Shown in pieces: positions 34,901-39,287 of a DNA stretch of 42,531 nt (the first letter of the stretch is position 1; the number at the start of each line of letters is the position of its first letter). The position numbers and the translations under genes are program-made. The stretch comes from Priapulus caudatus (Eukaryota > Priapulida > Priapulimorpha > Priapulimorphida > Priapulidae). The stretch lies in NCBI RefSeq assembly GCF_000485595.1, contig NW_014577594.1, positions 116,188 to 158,718 of the forward strand. Direction: 5' to 3'. Under the pieces are notes generated by a model that worked only from the letters and a program-made list of their open reading frames with translations, ran no database searches and had not been told where the DNA came from.

Positions 34901-37147
34901 TAACCGTGAGCGAGTACAAGACAGTTAAGCCTGCTGCAGAAGTATAGCTACATCACACACAGGTACGAGCTCTGAGCGCGCAAGCAAGGCGCGGGGGCGG
35001 GGGTGAGTTGGTAGAGTAACAGTATGTGAGTGATGCCGAAGTAAAACAGTATAACCTGCTAGCAGAGCTAGTACCATCACACACAGCGTTCACGAGCCGA
35101 GGCGCACGCCGCTGGGCGGTGAGCCGAGGATAGTAGAGTCACAGTATGAGTGCAGCGAGGTAAAGACGAGTTAACCTGGCTAGCAAGTAGTACATCACAC
35201 ACAGGGTACGACGTCGAAGCAGGCTGGATGCGCGCGGGCGGAGAGTAGTAGAGGTAAGTACGCTGAGAGTGTTCGAGCGAGTAAAATGACAGTTAAACCT
35301 GCTAGCCAGAGTAGTACATTCACACCACCAGGTACGAGTGCAGCGCGCTACGGCGGGGGCGTGCGGAGGCAGGTAGGTAGAGTAAGTATGTGCAGTGGAC
35401 GCGAGTAAAGCACAGCTTAACCTGCTAGCCAGAGTAGACATCACCACACAGGTATGAGCGAAGCGAGCGCATCGGCGCGGGGCGGGGGGACGCGGTGGGT
35501 AGCAGTAAGTACGCTGATGTAGAGCGAGTAAGACAGGTTAAGCCTGCTAGCAGAGTAAGAGTACAGTCACACCACAGGTACGAGTGCAGCGCGCGTCGCC
35601 GGGCGGGCGGAGGAGCGTAGTAGAGTAAGTAGTGACGTGAGCGATAAAGGCACAGTTACCTCTCGCCTAGCCAGAGTAGTACATCACACACAGGTACGAT
35701 TCGCGTGGAAGCGCCGCGCGCGGGGCGGTGGAGGAGGTAGTAGACAGTAAAAGTTAGTGACGTGAGCGAGTAAAGACAGTATAACCTGCTGAGCAGAGTA
35801 GTTACATCACACACAGCGTGACGAGTGATGCACCGCGCAGCCCCCGGGGCCCCTGCTACGGCCAGCGTTCCTCGCGCCCCGGCTGCGTGTCTCCAGTCCC
35901 GCAGCGCGGTCGCGCTGGCCGGGCCTGCGCCGCCCTTAGGCTCGTTTCGCCCGCTCCGCGGGCAACTTGGTAGGCCGGTGCGGGGCGGAGGAGGCGTAAG
36001 TAGAGTACATAGTGAGTGATGCGAGTAAGACGTTAACCTGCTAGCCAGAGTAGTACATCCCACACAGCAGCGCTATGAGCGAGCCGCACGCGCGCTGGGG
36101 GCGGGAGAGTAGGAAGATAAGTAGTGACTCGTGAGCGCAGTAAGACAGTTAACCTGCCCTTAGCAGAAGTAGTACATCACACCACCCAGGTATCGGATAC
36201 GGGCGGCTCGTTGCGGGGCGCGGCAGACCTTGCTCTGGTCGCGCTAGTAGAGTAAGTAGTGATGTGAGCGCAGTAAAAACAGTTAACCTGCAGCAGAGCT
36301 AGCTACATCACACACAGGTCACGAGGCAGCGCACGGGCATCGGGGCAGCGAGGCACGGTAGTTAGGAGTAACTTAGTGAGTGACGAGTTAAAGACAGTTA
36401 ATCTAGTGAGCGAGTAAAGACAGTTAACCTGCTAGCAGACAACCTGCACATGACTAAACCCATGCAGCACTACGCACCGCGCGCGTTGCAGGCACATGAC
36501 CAACCTGATGCTTCGTCACATATCGATGGCGTGGAGCACGAGAATCCCGATACGCCCCATCTCCATCGACGTCATCGCCGCCGCTGCCGCCATGCGCATC
36601 AACCAGCCGGCGACGCGGCATCCCGCCGCGCGCTCCGTCTCCCTCATAGATCTGACGGTCGAAGACGAACCGGCGGCGCGTCCTGTCGCCGTTACACAAC
36701 AATCCACGCGTCCTGTCATCGTTGCGGACGAACCGGCGCGTTCCGTCACCGTCAACGACAAACCCTCCACCTTCAAGGACGAACCGGCGCGTTCTGTCAC
36801 CGTCAAGGACAAACCCTTCACCTTCAAATTCGATCCGCCGCGTTCCGTCACCGTCAAGGACAAACCCTCCACCTTCAAGGACGAACCGGCGCGTTCCGTC
36901 ACCGTCAAGGACAAACCCTTCACCTTCAAATGCGATCCGCCGCGTTCCGTCACCGTTACGGACAAACCGGAGCAGGGGCCTGTCGCCATCGAGGCCGAGG
37001 GGAAGGAAACGCAACGCGACCGATCAGTTGCCATGGTGAATCGGACGGGAACTAGCGAGGCAGCCCGCAGTAGGGGTGCTAGCGATTCGCAGTCGAGTTG
37101 CAAGCAGCAGCAGCAGAAGACGAAGAAGATGATGAAGCAAGAGCTGA

Positions 37148-37204
<57 letters not shown>

Positions 37205-37629
37205 TGAAGAAGATGACGAAGCAACAGCGGAAGGAGCTGCAGAAGCAGCAGGAGAAGAAGAAGTTGAAGAAGCAACAGCGGAAGGAGCAGCAGCAGCAGC
37301 AGGAGCAGGAGAAGATGGTGATGCAGCAGCAGCAATGGCAGAAGGAGCACCAGGAGTGGCAGCAGCAGCAGCAGCAGCAGCGGTGGTGGTGGCAGCAGCA
37401 GCAACAGTGGCGGCAGCAGCAGCAGTGGGGAGGATGTGCACCGCAGCGACTTCAGAACTGCGTGAACATGTGGTCGTTCCCACCCAGCTACTGCGCTCCA
37501 GTAAACTATGACCAGAACAAGAAGACCGACGACGGCTCCGGGGGTGCCGAGGGGAGTCGGCATGGAGGTCTGGTAGACAGACGATACACGGATCGAGGAA
37601 ATAACCGCTATCGACCGTATAACTTCTAG
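8303..37629 (+). CDS. PCED1: PC-esterase domain-containing protein 1-like gene (whole span, seven coding exons)
   Basis: Member of the PCED1/FAM113 branch of the PC-esterase (GDSL/SGNH-like) fold. Activity on acyl groups is inferred from the fold; the substrate is unknown. Coding exons 8303-8375, 8567-8646, 10380-10513, 23772-23873, 24557-24690, 26406-26595 and 36492-37629 total 1851 nt (616 residues plus stop), with all intron phases matching. The nucleophile block is IGDSNSRGMYKD, with the catalytic Ser codon at 8372-8374. A central FVNSGVWDLTR block follows, and the C-terminal Asp-His block is DDGIHWNN (Asp 26564-26566, His 26573-26575). The start agrees with the vertebrate proteins, which begin a few residues before the same V-Q-x-L-L segment. 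The long Gln- and repeat-rich tail is lineage-specific. A duplicated block (about 10.85-22.85 kb) interrupts the gene in this assembly. Confidence 0.85.
8567..8646 (+). CDS. PCED1: PCED1 exon 2
   Basis: Acceptor ATACAG, donor GTATGC. It completes the GDSNSR motif and encodes GMYKDLLSLMDSDSFIS, equivalent to the YKDL..LL.KDS segment of vertebrate PCED1 proteins, then RLRTR. It ends in phase 0. No matching exon is present in the second copy, which jumps away near 22843. Confidence 0.88.
9576..9641 (+). repeat. (GGACTC)11 hexanucleotide repeat
   Basis: Eleven perfect GGACTC units, read as a Gly-Leu repeat in one frame, running straight into an 11-G run at 9642-9652. A second, interrupted tract with GGACTCAGACTC variants is at about 9734-9791 and also ends in 11 G. 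Confidence 0.92.
9642..9883 (+). repeat. Pair of 92-bp direct repeats
   Basis: 9642-9733 and 9792-9883 are near-identical. Each starts with the G run and TGCGGACTCGACTAC and ends in TTCTTCACTTTAAC, giving a period of 150 with the GGACTC tract between. A third, more indel-rich copy without the G run opens at 15168. Confidence 0.9.
10380..10513 (+). CDS. PCED1: PCED1 exon 3 (copy 1)
   Basis: Acceptor TTTTTCAG, donor GTATGT, phase 0 in and phase 2 out. Encodes GELSFLNDTLCHGGSL, then FREEREFYNATFMMRYF, matching the GELSF...REVRQF...RFYFLTR segment of the family. A diverged copy with the same splice sites is at 15743-15878. Confidence 0.87.
10629..10778 (+). mobile_element. Probable short solo LTR (150 bp), present in one copy only
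   Basis: The sequence starts TGTT and ends AACA, the inverted termini typical of LTRs. It is flanked by TTTAG and TTGAG, a 5-base target duplication with one mismatch. The duplicate intron at about 15981-15995 runs TTTTTAGTAATTT straight through and looks like the empty site. No coding capacity. A TRIM or other short TG/CA element is possible. Confidence 0.55.
10784..11414 (+). other. Non-coding DNA spanning a probable join between PCED1 intron 3 and PFDN2 intron 1
   Basis: Bases 10812-10853 recur at 22847-22888, after which the two sequences differ. Right of about 10853 the DNA leads into a PFDN2 acceptor. A PFDN2 first exon (start codon and first helix) was looked for and not found. The 63-codon frame at 11102-11293 has no recognisable features. 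Confidence 0.5.
11415..11538 (+). CDS. PFDN2: Prefoldin subunit 2, penultimate coding exon (copy 2)
   Basis: Acceptor TTTCAG, donor GTGAGA, entered in phase 2 and left in phase 0. It encodes LVVEALKEVDPDRRCFRMIG and GVLVERQVKDVLPAVDNN. The motif VGGVLVERTVKEVLPALENNK is diagnostic of PFDN2 and covers the end of helix 1 and the beta-hairpin region that builds the double beta-barrel of prefoldin. It joins 12226-12411 in frame. The matching exon of copy 1 must lie left of the window. The first exon is absent here, so this copy is incomplete as assembled. Confidence 0.95.
11539..12225 (+). other. PFDN2 intron 2
   Basis: Holds a short AT-rich tandem repeat at about 11565-11645 (TTAAATTTTTAGATCATTTT type) and otherwise unremarkable sequence. 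The last 75 bases match 3-112 of copy 1, less an internal 36-base segment. Confidence 0.6.
12226..12411 (+). CDS. PFDN2: Prefoldin subunit 2, terminal coding exon (copy 2)
   Basis: Same exon as 113-298, identical in translation. Acceptor TTCTTACAG, TGA at 12409-12411. It continues the frame of 11415-11538 after codon CAG. It carries the C-terminal coiled-coil helix, whose tip contacts substrate in the prefoldin hexamer. Confidence 0.95.
   Translation: MTEFIERLTTQVVTKGKEINEYREKFNIKVRGEQETEEKEPEESSSKTATQSVLVGKQSQE
12412..14065 (+). repeat. PFDN2 3' flank, copy 2 (partner 299-1952)
   Basis: Non-coding; same content as the copy 1 flank, including the polypurine tract at 13675-14058. The few substitutions seen against copy 1 lie within about 13590-13815. 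Confidence 0.88.
14066..15165 (+). mobile_element. 3' part of an LTR retroelement (probable)
   Basis: Absent from copy 1, which continues directly at TATATACCGAGG. A purine run AAAGAAAAGGGAGATG (about 14985-15000) looks like a polypurine tract. It is followed by TGATGTTGCCGTACAC, an AATAAAGG polyadenylation-like signal near 15092 and a T/G-rich segment, the arrangement of PPT, U3, R and U5. No intact gag, protease or polymerase frame is visible; the 102- and 67-codon frames carry no motif I recognise. No 5' LTR was seen, so the element is truncated or cut by an assembly join. The family is not identified. Confidence 0.45.
15166..15742 (+). repeat. Second copy of PCED1 intron 2, 3' part
   Basis: Homologous to about 9806-10379: the CGACTACAACACTGGTAATTTC word, the pyrimidine-rich stretch and the TTAGTTAGAGGTAGGTAGGTG segment all recur, with many single-base indels. 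It leads to a working-looking acceptor TTTTTTCAG at 15742. It lies left of the gap although its logical place is after the exon 1 copy at 22584. Confidence 0.75.
15743..15878 (+). pseudogene. PCED1: Diverged PCED1 exon 3 copy
   Basis: Same acceptor, donor (GTATGT) and position as 10380-10513, but the exon differs by at least 15 substitutions, most of them silent (GGGGGAAGTTTA versus GGTGGTTCTCTA, both Gly-Gly-Ser-Leu). Two net inserted bases break a single frame. Read from the 3' side it gives NETFYDATFMMRLLLIT. Flanking intron differs from copy 1 almost only by indels. It could be a paralogue exon, a converted exon or an assembly chimera. Confidence 0.7.
15879..16018 (+). repeat. Second copy of PCED1 intron 3 start
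   Basis: Matches 10514-10628 and then about 10784-10812 with indels. It lacks the 150-bp LTR-like insertion and stops at the gap. Confidence 0.8.
16019..16043. other. Assembly gap, 25 N
   Basis: Exactly 25 unknown bases. The sequence on the right resumes at TACCGAGCTTTACTATTT, the partner of 1951-1968. The fixed 25-N size suggests a placeholder rather than a measured length. Confidence 0.98.
16044..17079 (+). repeat. Indel-rich copy of 1953-2906
   Basis: Non-coding. Aligns along its length to 1953-2906 with frequent one- to three-base insertions and deletions and few substitutions, the error style of uncorrected long reads. The open frames in it are artefacts. Confidence 0.85.
17080..20919 (+). 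repeat. CT/GA microsatellite block, copy 2
   Basis: Indistinguishable from 2907-6746 over 3,840 bases, although the flanks on both sides are full of indels. The same three-module structure is present, with leaders near 16920, 19335 and 20265 and trailers near 19046, 19973 and 21135. No genes. Confidence 0.92.
20920..22583 (+). repeat. Indel-rich copy of 6747-8287
   Basis: The end of the CT block, the CACGTACGTA array (about 21180-21300) and the PCED1 upstream region, all recognisable but broken by indels against copy 1. No coding exon. Confidence 0.8.
22584..22674 (+). pseudogene. PCED1: Damaged PCED1 exon 1 copy
   Basis: Acceptor TTTCCAG, ATGGCGCTTTACAG and donor GTAAGT are kept, but indels break the frame and the Gly-Asp-Ser codons are disrupted (ATTTTAGTGATCC where copy 1 has ATTGGTGACTCC). 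It is probably a read-error version of 8288-8375 rather than a true pseudogene. Confidence 0.75.
22675..22944 (+). other. Intronic DNA with a junction near 22843
   Basis: Matches PCED1 intron 1 of copy 1 up to about 8530, then jumps at an A run (22844-22850) to the equivalent of 10812 in intron 3, skipping exon 2, intron 2 and exon 3. The piece skipped includes the material found left of the gap at 15166-16018. Confidence 0.7.
22945..23421 (+). mobile_element. MITE-like element with about 45-bp terminal inverted repeats
   Basis: The left end GGTCTATGTCTCCCTGGGTA (22945 on) and the reverse complement of the right end (23376-23421) agree over about 45 bases with a handful of mismatches. Inside lie CTG/TTG-type trinucleotide runs. 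The word TGACTAAC lies near both outer borders. It has no coding capacity and is interrupted by a second element at 23044-23315. Confidence 0.6.
23044..23315 (+). mobile_element. Second MITE-like element nested inside the first
   Basis: The ends GGCGCCCACAG ... AGAAGCAC (left, 23044-23075) and its inverse GTGCTTCTATCTGTGGGTGCC (23295-23315) form terminal inverted repeats. GCTGACATCATT before it and GCTGACATTATT after it look like a duplicated target. It contains GCTAGGGGGGTCTGGGGGCA and a GGCATGCCCCCC palindromic block, a word I recall as common in repeats of invertebrate genomes. Confidence 0.6.
23422..23771 (+). other. PCED1 intron 3, end
   Basis: No gene or clear repeat. The short open frames near 23364-23659 have no recognisable features and one begins inside the MITE end. 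Confidence 0.5.
23772..23873 (+). CDS. PCED1: PCED1 exon 4
   Basis: Acceptor CCGTAG, donor GTGAGT, phase 2 in and out. Encodes AYNNYVSDVLDRLLQ and PDVVFVNSGVWDLTR. The NSxxWDLSRY block is a hallmark of the family and probably contributes the oxyanion-hole Asn. Confidence 0.92.
23874..24556 (+). other. PCED1 intron 4 with a poly-C tract and a possible small element
   Basis: Bases about 24325-24505 hold GTAGCTAGGGGGGAGGTGC, a run of 16 C at 24362-24377 and, inverted, TAGCTACGCTCCTGG, which resembles a degenerate non-autonomous repeat. The rest shows nothing. Confidence 0.4.
24557..24690 (+). CDS. PCED1: PCED1 exon 5
   Basis: Acceptor CCACAG, donor GTAAGG, phase 2 in and phase 1 out. Encodes YGRGETVFKEYLANL and LPEETLVIWNTTLPVSDN, matching the YREN-L...LVWNMAMP segment of vertebrate PCED1. 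Confidence 0.93.
25127..25668 (+). mobile_element. Degenerate inverted-repeat pair about 540 bp apart
   Basis: Left arm about 25127-25185 (TGGATAAACCTCGCAAC ... CTACTGTGAGC) and right arm about 25612-25668 (its inverse, GAGGTTTATCCACGTTAAG) share roughly three quarters of positions. A third GCGAGGTTTATCCAC word at 25728-25742 abuts the TTAA of the next element. Likely an old non-autonomous transposon. Confidence 0.45.
25747..25887 (+). mobile_element. Foldback MITE flanked by TTAA
   Basis: A 141-bp element whose two halves are nearly complementary (about 60-bp arms, left AGCCCAGCACACACGTGAG, right its inverse ending in CACGTGTGCGCCGGGC). TTAA lies on both sides (25743-25746 and 25888-25891). 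TTAA duplication and G/C-rich tips are typical of piggyBac-type non-autonomous elements. No coding capacity. Confidence 0.7.
26406..26595 (+). CDS. PCED1: PCED1 exon 6 (catalytic Asp-His block)
   Basis: Acceptor TTTCGCAG, donor GTACGC, phase 1 in and phase 2 out. Encodes GFLLPEIQQLSLMLRYDVLE, then CDILDLSHSLRSM and DDGIHWNNVAHR. The family block DGVHWDQHAHR supplies the catalytic Asp and His. The donor is also the first base of the adjoining minisatellite. Intron retention would add Tyr-Ala-Val-Glu and then a stop. Confidence 0.93.
32140..32164. other. Assembly gap, 25 N, inside the minisatellite
   Basis: Exactly 25 unknown bases with repeat units on both sides, so the true array length is unknown. 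The units to the right are noisier than those at about 28.3-29.6 kb. Confidence 0.98.
35838..35975 (+). other. Foreign GC-rich insert in one minisatellite unit
   Basis: About 138 bases of very GC-rich, non-repetitive sequence replace the middle of a unit, between GAGTGATGCACCGCG and GTGCGGGGCGGAGGAGG. Both strands are open but no motif is recognised. It may be a real insertion, or a chimeric or contaminating read. Confidence 0.6.
36492..37629 (+). CDS. PCED1: PCED1 exon 7 (end of catalytic domain and repeat-rich tail)
   Basis: Acceptor GCGTTGCAG, entered in phase 2, stop TAG at 37627-37629. The first 15 residues (HMTNLMLRHISMAW) close the PC-esterase domain, as in HRHLSHLLLTHVADAW of the family. 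Then come a disordered stretch (36540-36726), 17-residue tandem repeats (36730-36984), a basic Gln-rich region with 16 pure CAG codons (37153-37200) and further Q/K/W-rich sequence, and a short tail rich in Gly, Asp, Arg and Tyr ending RYRPYNF. The tail is far more repetitive than I know from vertebrate homologues. The frame is clean, in contrast to the neighbouring intron. Confidence 0.9.
36730..36984 (+). repeat. 51-bp coding tandem repeat (17 residues, five units)
   Basis: The unit is EPARSVTVKDKPFTFK plus one residue. EPA and DPP versions alternate, giving a higher-order 102-bp period, and the last unit is degenerate. DNA identity is high, so expansion is recent. Reading frames stay open on both strands across about 36.45-37.10 kb. 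Confidence 0.92.
37153..37200 (+). repeat. (CAG)16 polyglutamine tract
   Basis: Sixteen uninterrupted CAG codons in the PCED1 frame between Lys-Glu and Lys-Met-Lys-Lys. Many shorter CAG clusters follow up to about 37430. Confidence 0.97.
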
Positions 37630-38500
37630 TTACACAACTAGAGAGCCTGCTAGTCATTGTTATAAATATCGAGGTAAAGTCAGGAGATTTCCACAAGAGA
37701 TTTCGTTTCCGTTTTTCATAGCAAACTGCACGTTCGTTGGATACTGCAAGATGTTTTTGATTTGCTATAAATGTTTATACATTTTTGTTGTGATGGAATA
37801 TATTTTTTTGATAAACTATACCACTGCATATGTAGATGGACGTTTAAAGCTTTTCAGTGTAAACATCAATTTCTCAAGATGGCAGTGTCTTTACCAGTTT
37901 ACAAGTTTAGTTTAGTGAACGTCACTATGAAATAGATCTATGCTAGCTGGACCTGTGTGGGTCGACTTCCAGTGTGCAGGGATGGTAGGCTTTCTACTGT
38001 GTAGATTAACTGCATTTATTTTTTGTAGTTATGTTAGTGTATTATTCTAACATGATAATCTTGAAAACGTGCACTAATATATTGTATGACGGATGTTATG
38101 TATCCCTTTTTTATTGCCAATTGTGTACCCAGTAAACCGTATGAATACAACAAATATTCTGATAAAGTGAGTAAAAGTTAAATAAAAAAGGTTAACAGTT
38201 TAATACAAAAATGTGCAGGTAGTTTTGTTTCAGTCCAGCCTTAATTCAACCACATCTATTTTACCAATGTACGTGTTACGACCATATTAACCAACTATTT
38301 GATTACAAAATGTATACATTTAATAAATACTCAGTGTACTTGTTGTACTTTCGTTTAGATGGCTGGATATAGTGCATACAAATTGCCTTGTTCTGGAAAT
38401 GTTATATTTGTTATATTATATCAGTAGTAACCGATATCTTGTCTAATGACGAATATTTTGTCAAATAACGACGTTTAACATTTTCTATACAATAAAATAT
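37630..38500 (+). other. PCED1 3' untranslated region and convergent intergenic DNA
   Basis: AT-rich, no coding potential. Candidate plus-strand polyadenylation signals are AATAAA at 38181-38186, 38322-38327 and 38491-38496; I cannot tell which is used. POC5 converges from the right. Confidence 0.6.
38181..38186 (+). promoter_or_regulatory. Candidate polyadenylation signal for PCED1
   Basis: First AATAAA hexamer after the PCED1 stop, about 550 bases downstream, followed within 40 bases by T/G-rich sequence (GTAGTTTTGTTTCAG). Confidence 0.4.
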
Positions 38501-38815
38501 CAAACTTGAGCGACAGTTGAATTTATTTTTGGACCCCATTAATCAGTCATCACTCTTCTCTTACAGTTTTACTTGTAAGTCGTAACAACATGCACACATA
38601 CACAAGGACAGGGAAGTAGTTACAGAGTTGACAACTTGACACACCATCAACGATGTAGTTTATAATATATGAGGTCATGGTGACTAGCGTACAGTTCTTA
38701 TATAATATTGTTTTCTAGTCAAAATGTACATACGTAGTTCTAATTGTTATATACAAATTGTCACACTTATTCAATAGTCATTAAATAGATGCAAGGTAAT
38801 TCATTTAGGCTTCTG

Positions 38816-38847
<32 letters not shown>

Positions 38848-39182
38848 GCATTATGCTGAAAGCATTTCATCCCAGCGCAATGTTACGTTATTTGCTCATT
38901 CAGGTGAAAAGGACTTGCCTGAGAAACTCGCTAGCACAAAATGCTTCCACACCAGTTACACGTTATTCGATATTTCCGCATATTTACCTGTGCATTTACC
39001 ATTGTAAAGGTACCAGCCAGGTCACCTGCCCACAGCTTAATGGAACTTGGCCCAATGTGACTTTAACGGCACGTTTTCCTTCATACGTTTATAACTTGCT
39101 CTAGTCTGATCATTGCAGACATTAGCTACTAACGATGTTGATGCTAATGCCGTGACGATCGATGACATCGTTAACGTTCACG
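38501..39182 (-). other. POC5 3' untranslated region and intergenic DNA
   Basis: Contains a (CA)n microsatellite at about 38817-38847. A minus-strand AATAAA (plus TTTATT at 38522-38527) is the nearest clear polyadenylation signal I see for POC5, about 650 bases past its stop. No other gene. Confidence 0.5.
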
Positions 39183-39287
39183 TTATCTCGTGGGCCTGCC
39201 TGACACCTTTCTGGCCATCGAGTGCTGGTCCTTCAAGCTTTGCGATGTACGCACATACTTGCTAGCCATCGCAGGTCCGATGGTCTC
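39183..39287 (-). CDS. POC5: POC5 terminal coding exon
   Basis: Acceptor CGTTCCAG, 34 codons and TAA (plus 39183-39185). Encodes ETIGPAMASKYVRTSQSL and then a basic tail ending SGRPTR. TIGPAMASKYVRT aligns to the TIxQATAAKYPRT motif near the vertebrate C terminus, which places this small exon. The end is shorter than in vertebrate POC5. Confidence 0.85.
   Translation of the reverse strand, partial: ETIGPAMASKYVRTSQSLKDQHSMARKVSGRPTR

Larger units (their letters stand above)
26596..36440 (+). repeat. Roughly 106-bp minisatellite filling PCED1 intron 6
   Basis: About 9.8 kb of tandem units, roughly 90 by length. Clean units measure 105-108 bases. Each unit reads in order: GTACGAGTGAG, an alternating GC run, a GGGGGCGGAGGAGG block, GTAGTAGAGTAAGTAGTAAG, TGAGCGAGTAAAGACAG, TTAACCTGCTAGCAG and AGTAGTACATCACACACAG. 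The array starts exactly at the exon 6 donor and stops about 50 bases before the exon 7 acceptor. Units differ mainly by single-base indels, the style of unpolished long reads, so exact copy number and variant order are not reliable. Every open frame in it is an artefact. Confidence 0.95.

Noticed and set aside
35825-36019. Short open frame in the GC-rich insert
   Set aside because: It spans the insert plus minisatellite sequence, is open on the opposite strand too, and shows no recognisable motif.
26596-36440. CRISPR-like array of regular repeats
   Set aside because: There are no alternating unique spacers; the whole unit repeats, it lies in an animal gene intron, and no cas genes are present.
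36454-37103. Long minus-strand open frames opposite PCED1 exon 7
   Set aside because: They mirror the 51-bp repeat and GC bias of the real exon, which is fixed by its in-phase join to exon 6 and by the family motif.
37024-37696. Poly-Leu and poly-Ala frames opposite the CAG tract
   Set aside because: These are antisense and alternate-frame translations of CAG repeats.
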